Source: Chitinophagaceae bacterium
GTDB taxonomy: Bacteria > Bacteroidota > Bacteroidia > Chitinophagales > Chitinophagaceae
NCBI GenBank assembly: GCA_025360525.1
Contig: JANYCA010000115.1
Coordinates: forward strand, 16,176-80,175
DNA: 64,000 nucleotides
Reading direction: 5' to 3'
Positions 48,608 to 57,585 of this stretch are shown here, one piece after another. Numbering within the stretch: the stretch's first letter is position 1; each line of letters starts with the position of its first letter. Both the position numbers and the translations under genes were made by a program. Below the pieces are notes generated by a model. That model saw only the letters and a program-made list of their open reading frames with translations. It was not told the DNA's origin and ran no database searches.

Positions 48608-49444
48608 TTATTGGGCTATAAACTTGAATTGAAAAACTGTTCCGTCCTTTGTACCTGCCCTTAAAACCATTGAGGTTGCAGTTATTGAAATGATCCGGAA
48701 ATTATTTGATGGTATATCTGTAACGCCTATAAATTTGTTGGGAGGATTTGCACCAGGAATAGTAATGGTGGCAACACCTTCTCCATCAACTATAGTACTA
48801 AAAGTGATAGGATTCGTATAAGACCGATCGGCATTACAACTGTAATTAGGGGCCAAATTGCCTCCATTAAAAGTAGATCCTTTAGCATCATAATTAACAG
48901 TAGTATTGGTTGCAGACACTGCTGCAAATGTATAAATATCATCTTTTTGGCAATCAGCAAGCGGGCCTCCTCCATAATATGCACCCGGGTTACTCTCTAT
49001 GCCTACAATTATTGCTTTAGCGGCATCATTAGGATCAAATCTCCAGGGGTGCGCCACTAGTTTTTGATAAACAGGATTGTTCAGCAAGGAAGATGGGTCA
49101 TCTGCTGCAACATTTATTACCTGGGAAGCAACGGTGTAACCGCCCCTGCCGTAGGCATACAGTTTTGCTGTATAATCTCCTTTTTTCAGAAAATAAACGG
49201 TGTCCTGCGGACCTCCGCCTTTTGCCGGACTACCATCGCCAGACTCCCACTGGTAGCTGAATGCGCCGGTAGACGAGCTGCTTAAGGCGTATGTATTTAC
49301 TTTGCCTGCAACCGGCGTTACTGTAAAAGAGGCCGTGGCTGGTGTACCCAATGTGCCTTTCTCTTTTTTGCAACTTTGGATGCCAATTAGAAGACAACTA
49401 CCTAACAGAATTTTTAGAGAGAGTAGTTTAAATTTGATTTTCAT
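48608..49444 (-). CDS. PKD-domain lipoprotein, candidate SusE/F-like surface glycan-binding protein
   Basis: Lipobox LLIGIQSC; PKD-like YQWESGDGSPAKGG...KKGDYTAKLYAYG; adjacent to susC. Internal Met at 49444 preferred over 49519. Confidence 0.75.
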   Translation of the reverse strand: MKIKFKLLSLKILLGSCLLIGIQSCKKEKGTLGTPATASFTVTPVAGKVNTYALSSSSTGAFSYQWESGDGSPAKGGGPQDTVYFLKKGDYTAKLYAYGRGGYTVASQVINVAADDPSSLLNNPVYQKLVAHPWRFDPNDAAKAIIVGIESNPGAYYGGGPLADCQKDDIYTFAAVSATNTTVNYDAKGSTFNGGNLAPNYSCNADRSYTNPITFSTIVDGEGVATITIPGANPPNKFIGVTDIPSNNFRIISITATSMVLRAGTKDGTVFQFKFIAQ

Positions 49445-49680
49445 AATACAATTGTTTTGGTTATTGAGTATGTGTTTTAAAATAGTACAATAAAAGTTAA
49501 TTGGAGTGATAGCCAGCAAAATAGCCTCATGCTATTAATATTATTTCAGCAATTTAATAATGCTGATTTTCCTTATTGTATTCCTGGGAAGTGTTACAAT
49601 GAACCAAGGGATACATAAGCCGGGTAAAGGGTTAATTCGTTTGATCATAGTTTATTGAAATGGTAAGTATTGGATTAATG

Positions 49681-49721
49681 AAAAAAAATTAAGAGGATGC
49701 CTTGCTTCGACAGCCTCTTAA
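49681..49721 (-). terminator. Intrinsic terminator
   Basis: Minus strand TTAAGAGG...CCTCTTAATTTTTTTT just after the stop at 49737. Confidence 0.82.
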
Positions 49722-49736
49722 CAGGTTTTACAAAGT

Positions 49737-52700
49737 TTAATTTATTATAATTTTTATTGGAGCATAAATACCAACTTTTAACAGATAAACACCTGTTGTA
49801 GGTATGGTATTCAATTTTACCTGTAGTGCATCGCCCCGCTGAAGGTTTGTTCCACTATAGATTACTTTTCCGTCCATGCTTATCAATTGTACATTCAATC
49901 TGCTATCGGTAACATCAGCAACTTTTATATTGATGATATTTCCTTTAACCGGATTGGGATATACACTTATACCGCCAATGGTCTTTTTGATGTTTACAAT
50001 TTTAACAGCGTACACTGTTTTTTTACCATCTTTATCAACCTGTGTTAGGCGGTAGTAGTTCAACCCAAAAACAGGCGATCTGTCAATTGCACTGTAATTG
50101 CTGGTAAGTGCTGCATTTGTATTTGCACCAACCTTTGCAATGGTAGCAAATGAACGGCCATCAATGCTTCTTTCAACCAGGTAATGATCGTTGTTGAATT
50201 CAGCAGCAGTTGACCAATTGATAGCTACAATTCCGTTGGCCTGACGGGCGGCAGTAAAGCTTAACAGCGTAACAGGTAATACCGGTGTGCAAACCGTACC
50301 AACTGTATAACTATGAGGCGTTGCAGAAGAATTTCTTTCGCCGCCTTCCAATGGCGTATTATAAGTGAAATAAATGCTAAGTGGTGTTCCGTTTGCAAAT
50401 GCCTGAGTGTACCTAAAATCTGTACCTACCGGGGTCATTGTAGTACCAGCGCCATTAATATAAATGATAGAATTATTACATCCTGCAATTGGTGCCAGCG
50501 GATGGAAAGTAAAGATAACATTACCACCAACGGTTTCTGCTCTGTAACTATAGTCACCATTAGGAACAGTGCCGCAGAAGCCCACTGAATTGTCGATACC
50601 CACTGTTACTCTTATCAATTTAGAATAAGTTGTAAGATTGGCATTGTCAGTAACTCTTGCAGCAATAGTATAGTTTCCAGCCGGTACATTTGTCCAGTCA
50701 AAACTAAATGGTGCTGTGTTGTCAGTGCCTATTAAATTTCTGCCGGCAAAGAAATCAACCTTGCTAACTGTACCGTCATTATCTGCGGCTGTTGTTGTAA
50801 AGCTTATAGATGCTGGCTCTGTATAGCTGGCATTATCTGCGGGAGTTAAAATACTTACTGTAGGAATTCCGGTTACGCCGGTACAGTTACTACCAACTGT
50901 GTAGCTGTGTGGGTTCAAGCTAGAATTTCTTTCACCGCCTGAAGGCACCTGGTAAGTATAATAAAACTGGATGGCTGTACCATTTGCGATGGCTTTACTA
51001 AAGGTAAAATCGGGCCCGATAGATGTAACATTATAACCTGCAAAACTGCCAGATCCTTCTTTAATGTTTATGATTGCATATAAGCTGCCATCAATTGGTG
51101 CTAAAGGATGCATGGTAAACGTTACAATGCCAGCGCCATCAGTCTCTGCCCTGTATTTGTAATCACCACTAAATGCCTCTCCGCAATAGCCATCACCGCT
51201 TGGTCCATCGACATTAATGCTAACAGCCGCCGAAGTGGTAGTCTGTAAATCGTTATCTGTTGCTACCGCTGTTAATGCGTGAGTGCCACCCAATACATTG
51301 GTTGCGGTAAAGGCATAAGGAGATGTAAGATCTTCTCCCACTTTTATGGCGTCTACAAAGAATTCTACTTTGGTAATAGTTCCACTGTTATTAGCAGTTG
51401 CAGTAGCAGTTATTGGAACTGTTGCCGGTGCAGTAAAGCTTGCATTAGTTGCAGGTGACGTAATGCTTACAGCTGGCGACGTGCTCTTATAAAAATAAAT
51501 ATTATCCAGATAAACAGTACTACCAGACGGCCTTCCCTCTAGTTTAAACTGGCCTACATTATTCAATGCAATAAGGTTGTATTGAGACAACGTAATATCA
51601 AAACTGTTCCAGCCAGACAGTGTTGGCGTAAGTGTAACTTTTTGCTCAACAGCTGGCGCAGTTGTATTGATTAAGAAAACATCAAATGAAGTGCAATTAG
51701 GTGTCCATAGATCAAGGTGCAAAGTTGTCATTGCAGCTACGTTAAGAGGGCTGGCAAATTGAATACCCTGGTAGTTGATATTTGCATATTTTTTGGTGAC
51801 ATTACCTGCAACAGTTGTATCAGAAACTACTGTTGACTGACCCCAGTTCGGGAAGAAATCCGTACCAGCAACGTCAGTATAAGCTCCACTAAATACAGAG
51901 ACTACATCTGCCGGAAGTGTTACCGGTGGAGTTGGTGCAGCAACTGTAAGGCCTGCTGCTGCTGCAGGTTTGTAGAAATAAAGATTATCAAAATAAATGT
52001 CAGTTCCTCCAAAAGGAATACTCTCCATTTTAATTTGGATGATGCTGCTCAACGGAATTGTATATTGGGTTAAATCAATATCAAAACTATTCCAGCCTGC
52101 TGCTATTGTAAGGGTAACCTGCTGTTCTGGTTGGCCTGATACAATTGGAAAAACTTTTACACCGGTTGCATTGGCACTCCAGATATCAATGTGCAATTTG
52201 GTCATTGCAGATGCATCAATCGGGTTGGCAAACTGCATACCCTGGTAATTGAAATTTGCATATTTTTTAGTAAGATTACCAGCAACAGTAGTATCCGAAA
52301 CTACAGTTGATTGTCCCCAGTTAGGGTTAAAATCTGTAGCGGCCAAATCAGTATAAGCTCCACTAAAAATTGAGATTACATTTGCTGGAAGCCTTACTGG
52401 TGGAGTGGGTGCTGCAACTGTAAGACCTGTTCCGCCGCCGCCTGCAGGTTTGTAAAAATAAATATTATCCAGATACACGATGCTGCTGCCAGATGGAGTG
52501 CCTTCCAATTTAAACTGGCCGATGTTGTTTAATGCAATATTTGTGTATTGAGACAAATTAATATCAAAACTATTCCAGCCCGACAGTGTAGGAGTGAGTG
52601 TAACTTTCTGCTCAACAGTTGCAGGACTTGTATTGATAAGGGAAACATCAAATGCAGTGCAGTTAGGTGTCCATAAATCAATATGTAGTTTCGTCATGGC

Positions 52701-54224
52701 GGATGCATCAACAGGGCTAGCAAATTGAATACCCTGGTAATTTAAGGTTGCATATTTTTTGGTAAGATTACCTGCAACAGTTGTATCAGAAACCACCGTT
52801 GATTGACCCCAGTTAGGGAAGAAATCTGTACCGGCAACATCTGTATAAGCACCACTAAATATAGAAACAACATCTGCCGGAACCCTTACCGGTGGAGTTG
52901 GTGCAGCAACTGTAAGTCCTGCTCCACCGCCGCTTGTAGCTTTGTAGAAGTATGCATTATCAATAAAGAATGTCCCTGTTTGCCCCGGGTCTACCAGGAA
53001 AAGAATTTGAGATATTTTTGATTTGTTGTTAAGAGAAGCAAAGTCGGTAATAGGAATATCATAACTTACCCATACATTTTGTGTGGTAGCTTTTGTAACA
53101 GTTGCTTCTGAATTAGGGGCATTAAAATCTACCAATCTTATTTGGAGCGATTTTCCTGCTTGCGGACATAGTATATCTATATGCATAAAACCATAAACTG
53201 TGGCATCTACCGGAGCGCCAATAAATTCAACACCTGCAAAATGGTATAGTTCGTATTTCTTCGTGTCATTTCCTGCAATTTGCAATTCAGAGTAAGAGTG
53301 GTTGCTACTACTCCATCCCGTTGACCATGATTCTACAGCGATGTTTGTATAGGCATTGCTAAATAAAGATTTTACGTCTGTCGCAAGTCTGGTAGGCGTT
53401 GGGGCAGGGGTTGTTGGGTTTGCCTGTGGAGTAACGTTTACAGTTAATACACCCGTTGCATTTACTAAGCCCAATTTGGCTGTTACATTGGTTGATCCTA
53501 CAGCTAAAGCAGAGCCTGTACCAAGGGCGTCAAAGGTGGCAACACTTGTATTCGAACTTGTCCATGTAAAATAAGGTTTTGCAGTTTGCATAACCTGACT
53601 AACTCCATTTACTGGATAAGAAGACTGGTGTCCGTTAGCTCCAAAAGTTTGTCCAACTTCCTTTGACTGTGTCTCAGTAGTAAAGGTAGCTGTAGGTGTT
53701 CCAATAACCCCACCTCCCACATTTTCCAGCTGGATATCATCCACCCATATATTATAAGAACCTTCTCCAGAACCTTCAGCGAAGTGAAATAATGATTTTT
53801 CCGCTGTAAGTATAGAAGGTACAGGAATCGGTATGTAATACTTTGTCCATGTTGTACTTAAAGTAACACCGTTGCGTTCAACTGCATACACTTTGGAAGT
53901 TACGTCATCTCCAAAACCAACGCCATCTAACTTAAAGGCAGCGTTATCATTTTTTGCCCAAAATGTAACTGCATTATAAGCAGATAAATTTTGCCCTACA
54001 GCTGCCATCAGTGCTCCACCTGTATACCCTGAAGTAACTGGTATCTTTAAAGAGGCAGTTCCCGAATGGAATGTAGATGGGTCGATAGATAAAGTATTTA
54101 CCGAACCGCCGAAGGGCGTAAAGGTTATGCCAGGGGCATAATCATCCGCAAAAATGCTTTGTTGTGCTGAAGCACTGAAAACAAATAACAGACTGCAGAG
54201 AATTAAGAGGAAATTTTTTTTCAT
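49737..54224 (-). CDS. Large multimodular T9SS-exported glycan-binding protein
   Basis: Signal peptide; BIG2-like domain; tandem CBM-like repeats (GLTVAAPTPPVRxPAxVxSIFSGAYTD); bacterial Ig modules; C-terminal ISVYPNPVKG...GVYLLKV T9SS type A tail. Confidence 0.85.
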   Translation of the reverse strand: MKKNFLLILCSLLFVFSASAQQSIFADDYAPGITFTPFGGSVNTLSIDPSTFHSGTASLKIPVTSGYTGGALMAAVGQNLSAYNAVTFWAKNDNAAFKLDGVGFGDDVTSKVYAVERNGVTLSTTWTKYYIPIPVPSILTAEKSLFHFAEGSGEGSYNIWVDDIQLENVGGGVIGTPTATFTTETQSKEVGQTFGANGHQSSYPVNGVSQVMQTAKPYFTWTSSNTSVATFDALGTGSALAVGSTNVTAKLGLVNATGVLTVNVTPQANPTTPAPTPTRLATDVKSLFSNAYTNIAVESWSTGWSSSNHSYSELQIAGNDTKKYELYHFAGVEFIGAPVDATVYGFMHIDILCPQAGKSLQIRLVDFNAPNSEATVTKATTQNVWVSYDIPITDFASLNNKSKISQILFLVDPGQTGTFFIDNAYFYKATSGGGAGLTVAAPTPPVRVPADVVSIFSGAYTDVAGTDFFPNWGQSTVVSDTTVAGNLTKKYATLNYQGIQFASPVDASAMTKLHIDLWTPNCTAFDVSLINTSPATVEQKVTLTPTLSGWNSFDINLSQYTNIALNNIGQFKLEGTPSGSSIVYLDNIYFYKPAGGGGTGLTVAAPTPPVRLPANVISIFSGAYTDLAATDFNPNWGQSTVVSDTTVAGNLTKKYANFNYQGMQFANPIDASAMTKLHIDIWSANATGVKVFPIVSGQPEQQVTLTIAAGWNSFDIDLTQYTIPLSSIIQIKMESIPFGGTDIYFDNLYFYKPAAAAGLTVAAPTPPVTLPADVVSVFSGAYTDVAGTDFFPNWGQSTVVSDTTVAGNVTKKYANINYQGIQFASPLNVAAMTTLHLDLWTPNCTSFDVFLINTTAPAVEQKVTLTPTLSGWNSFDITLSQYNLIALNNVGQFKLEGRPSGSTVYLDNIYFYKSTSPAVSITSPATNASFTAPATVPITATATANNSGTITKVEFFVDAIKVGEDLTSPYAFTATNVLGGTHALTAVATDNDLQTTTSAAVSINVDGPSGDGYCGEAFSGDYKYRAETDGAGIVTFTMHPLAPIDGSLYAIINIKEGSGSFAGYNVTSIGPDFTFSKAIANGTAIQFYYTYQVPSGGERNSSLNPHSYTVGSNCTGVTGIPTVSILTPADNASYTEPASISFTTTAADNDGTVSKVDFFAGRNLIGTDNTAPFSFDWTNVPAGNYTIAARVTDNANLTTYSKLIRVTVGIDNSVGFCGTVPNGDYSYRAETVGGNVIFTFHPLAPIAGCNNSIIYINGAGTTMTPVGTDFRYTQAFANGTPLSIYFTYNTPLEGGERNSSATPHSYTVGTVCTPVLPVTLLSFTAARQANGIVAINWSTAAEFNNDHYLVERSIDGRSFATIAKVGANTNAALTSNYSAIDRSPVFGLNYYRLTQVDKDGKKTVYAVKIVNIKKTIGGISVYPNPVKGNIINIKVADVTDSRLNVQLISMDGKVIYSGTNLQRGDALQVKLNTIPTTGVYLLKVGIYAPIKIIIN
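51483..52927 (-). repeat. Three intragenic tandem repeats, spaced 474-492 bp, plus a diverged fourth copy to ~53.4 kb
   Basis: GLTVAAPTPPV coding segments recur near 51944, 52418 and 52910; long stretches are near-identical at the nucleotide level. Confidence 0.88.
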
Positions 54225-54458
54225 TTTTTTAGTTTTAGAAAATGGAGAATAGTAACATCAGGGACAAGGATCGTTATCTATAAGTCTAAAACTAACTGGC
54301 TAAATACAAACTGAAAATGTATTTATTCAAGTAATGCAATCGTTTTCGGAAATATCAGTAACGCAGCGTAAAAGTATTGTTTCCACCTTCACACGTAAAA
54401 TAAAAAGCTACTTCAATACTACAACAGGATAAAAAAAGCCCTGATTTACAGTTACACG

Positions 54459-54480
54459 TACTACATCATTACTACATCAT
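54459..54480. promoter_or_regulatory. Perfect 11-bp tandem direct repeat upstream of the regulator gene
   Basis: TACTACATCAT TACTACATCAT, 36 bp before ATG 54516 in a divergent intergenic region. Confidence 0.5.
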
Positions 54481-54515
54481 AGTAAATATTCCTATTTTTA
54501 CGAACAATAAACTGC

Positions 54516-57407
54516 TTGATGAGGCTAACTTTTTTAATTTTATTGGTTTTTCCTGCATTTGGCCATTGCCAAAATACGATTGGACTTCCAGACGTGTTTA
54601 ACTATTATAAAGTAGCTTATAATGGCGGGTTACAAAACTGGGATATTAAGCAGGACCAGAATGGCATTATTTATATTGCCAATAATGAGGGACTATTGAG
54701 TTTTGACGGTAAGTATTGGAATTTATATCCTTTGCCCAATAAAACCATTGCCAGGTCTATTGAAATTGGCTTTGATAATAGAATATATGTAGGTGGACAG
54801 GATGAACTTGGCTATTACGCACCGGCAATAAACGGGAAACTGGAATATATATCGCTAACCCGGCTAATACCCGAGAAAGACAGGTCTTTTGGTGATGTAT
54901 GGGATATTGTATCTATTAAAAAAGATATTTTTTTTCGGACCCCCAGTAAAATTTTTAAGTTTACCAATGAAGCTGTTTCAGTGTATGATGCGCCAAATGA
55001 GTGGTTGTATATGGGTGTTTGCAACGGACATGTATATTCACAAGACATTAAGGATGGCTTACTCACCTATGAGAATAACGTATGGGCTCAATTGCCAACA
55101 GTAAATAAATTACCAGTAAATGATCCAATAACGGCCATCCTGCCTGTTCAAAAGGGGGGTATTATTATCACTACGCTTAAGAACGGCCTTTTTACATTTG
55201 CTGACAACGTCTTTTCCAAGATTAATTCTGCCGCCACTGCTATTTTTGAAAAGGAAAGAATTTATTCAGCCATCACCATTAGTTCTGAATGGATTGCCCT
55301 TGCTACTAATAATGGAGGCGTTTATATAACAGATTTAAAAGGACAGCTTATTCAAAGCTTTTCCAAAACAGAAGGGCTGCAGGACAATAATGTCCTCAGC
55401 ATTTTTTTGGATAAACACAGTAACCTTTGGCTTGGGCTTAATAATGGGATTGATTTTATTTCCTACAATAGCGCTATTAAGCGCATTACACCTTTGTCGC
55501 AGGCGGGCTCAGGATATGCAGCCATTGTTCACAAAAATTATCTTTATACAGGTACATCTGCCGGACTTTTTAGTGTGCCACTTCAGCAGATTGCAGATTT
55601 GAGTTTCAGCAAGGGGCATTTTTCACCCGTTTCAAATTCTTCAGGGCAGGTATGGGGGCTTGCGGAAATTAACGGAAAACTGTTGATGGGGCATCATGAA
55701 GGGGCATTTGATATCACGGAAAATACAGCTGAGCACATTTCCGAAATCCCCGGATTTTGGAATTTTACACCTATATCTTCGGTTTATCCCTCAGCCAAAA
55801 TTGTGGCAGGTAACTATAAAGGGCTCACTTTTTTTAATTATGTTAATAATGCCTTTTCTGTTGCTGGCAACATACCTGCTTTTAATGAATCGTCCAGGTT
55901 TGTAGCTTTAGATAAATATGACAATATTTGGGTATCCCATCCATATCATGGCGTTTATAAAATAACTCCTGCAAAGGATGGCCGATATACCACACAGCTT
56001 TATACAAGTAAGAATGGATTGCCGTCCACTTTAAACAACCATGTTTACAAAATTAAAAGCGAAGTAGTTGTAGCAACAGAAAAAGGTATTTTCCTTTACA
56101 ATCAGGCAAAAAATATATTTGAGGCATCCGATTATTATCAAAAAATCCTTGGCCCTCAAAGTCTCCGCTATTTAAGTGATGATACAGAAGGGAATATCTG
56201 GTTTATTCATGAAAAAAATTTAGGAGTAGTAGATATGTCGGGCAAAAAGCCGGAAATTATTTACCTCCCTGAGCTAAATAATAAATTGCTGAGTGGGTTT
56301 GAGTTTATTTACACTTTAAATGCCAATAATATATTTGTTGGTGGAGAAAAGGGTTTTTTTCATATCAACTACGAAAAATATAAAAAGAACATGCCTGCCC
56401 TGCAGGTTCAAATAAGAAGTGTAAGAATAGTAGCTGATAAAGACAGCCTTCTATTCGGCGGATATTTTTCTGAAGTAAATGATAAACAAATCCAGATAAA
56501 TGCAAAAATACCGGAGGTAAACAGTAGGTGGAAAACAATTCATTTTGAATATTCCACCCCCATTTTTGGCCAACAGACCAGTCTTGAATACAGTTATAAA
56601 TTAAAGGGCTTTGATGAAAATTGGTCAATCTGGTCAAATAAAACAGAAAAAGAATACACCAACCTACCACCCGGAACTTATACTTTTCAAATAAAAGTTC
56701 GTAACAACCTTGGCAATGAATCTGCACAGGTTTCTTACAGTTTTAAAATATTACCACCATGGTATAGAAGCAAGCTGGCTAATTTAATTTACTTTTTACT
56801 GCTTTGTTTTACGATGTATTTTTTAAACAGGTGGCAGCGGAATAAATACCGGCTGCAAGAAACACGATACGAAGAAGAACAGAAAAAATTGCAGTACCTG
56901 CATCAATTAGAAATAGATAAGGCTGCCAACGAATTGGTAAGACTGAGGAATGAAAAACTACAGGCCGAAGTTGATTTTAAAAATTCGGAGCTTGCCACAT
57001 CTGCAATGCACCTGGTACAAAAGGGAGAGCTGCTTACAAAGGTAAAAGCTGAGTTAAATCGCCTGATTAAAGTACTTGATAACGAAAAGGCGATTAATGA
57101 ATTGAAGAAAATGATAAAGGTTTTAAGTGAGGATGACAAAATGGATAAAGACTGGGAACATTTTGCACAGCATTTTGATAAAGTACACAGAGACTTTGTC
57201 GTAGTTCTCAAAGAAAAGCATCCAACTATTACCGGGAATGAATTAAAATTATCTGCCTATTTAAGGATGAACTTATCTACCAAAGAGATTGCCCAGTTGA
57301 TGAATATTTCTGTAAGAGGTATTGAAATAAGTCGCTACAGGTTGAGGAAAAAATTAGGTATTTCATCAGAAGTTAATCTGTTTGATTACCTGATAAACCT
57401 GGCCTGA
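54516..57407 (+). CDS. Membrane-spanning one-component regulator: propeller + Y_Y_Y + TM + coiled coil + LuxR-type HTH
   Basis: Propeller blades, YSYKLKGFDENWSIWSNKTEKEYTNLPPGTYTF, TM near 750 aa, C-terminal LSTKEIAQLMNISVRGIEISRYRLRKKLG; no kinase motifs seen. Confidence 0.88.
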   Translation: MMRLTFLILLVFPAFGHCQNTIGLPDVFNYYKVAYNGGLQNWDIKQDQNGIIYIANNEGLLSFDGKYWNLYPLPNKTIARSIEIGFDNRIYVGGQDELGYYAPAINGKLEYISLTRLIPEKDRSFGDVWDIVSIKKDIFFRTPSKIFKFTNEAVSVYDAPNEWLYMGVCNGHVYSQDIKDGLLTYENNVWAQLPTVNKLPVNDPITAILPVQKGGIIITTLKNGLFTFADNVFSKINSAATAIFEKERIYSAITISSEWIALATNNGGVYITDLKGQLIQSFSKTEGLQDNNVLSIFLDKHSNLWLGLNNGIDFISYNSAIKRITPLSQAGSGYAAIVHKNYLYTGTSAGLFSVPLQQIADLSFSKGHFSPVSNSSGQVWGLAEINGKLLMGHHEGAFDITENTAEHISEIPGFWNFTPISSVYPSAKIVAGNYKGLTFFNYVNNAFSVAGNIPAFNESSRFVALDKYDNIWVSHPYHGVYKITPAKDGRYTTQLYTSKNGLPSTLNNHVYKIKSEVVVATEKGIFLYNQAKNIFEASDYYQKILGPQSLRYLSDDTEGNIWFIHEKNLGVVDMSGKKPEIIYLPELNNKLLSGFEFIYTLNANNIFVGGEKGFFHINYEKYKKNMPALQVQIRSVRIVADKDSLLFGGYFSEVNDKQIQINAKIPEVNSRWKTIHFEYSTPIFGQQTSLEYSYKLKGFDENWSIWSNKTEKEYTNLPPGTYTFQIKVRNNLGNESAQVSYSFKILPPWYRSKLANLIYFLLLCFTMYFLNRWQRNKYRLQETRYEEEQKKLQYLHQLEIDKAANELVRLRNEKLQAEVDFKNSELATSAMHLVQKGELLTKVKAELNRLIKVLDNEKAINELKKMIKVLSEDDKMDKDWEHFAQHFDKVHRDFVVVLKEKHPTITGNELKLSAYLRMNLSTKEIAQLMNISVRGIEISRYRLRKKLGISSEVNLFDYLINLA

Positions 57408-57585
57408 TCAAATGATATCAATATTGCCGGGATGCTGCAACAGCACTGCAACGACAGGGTTGAAAGAATGCCTGTCATATTATAAAGACACCTGGTTAAA
57501 TTACGATTTTATGCTTTAACTAAACTTCTAAACCAAGCCGATAAAAAATTAATATGCGGTGTAATTACTAAACTATTAATATAGT

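Noticed and set aside
51483-52927. Possible assembly duplication in the 49.7-54.2 kb gene
   Set aside because: Copies differ at many positions and in spacing and remain in frame, so a real intragenic tandem repeat is more likely; long reads would settle it.
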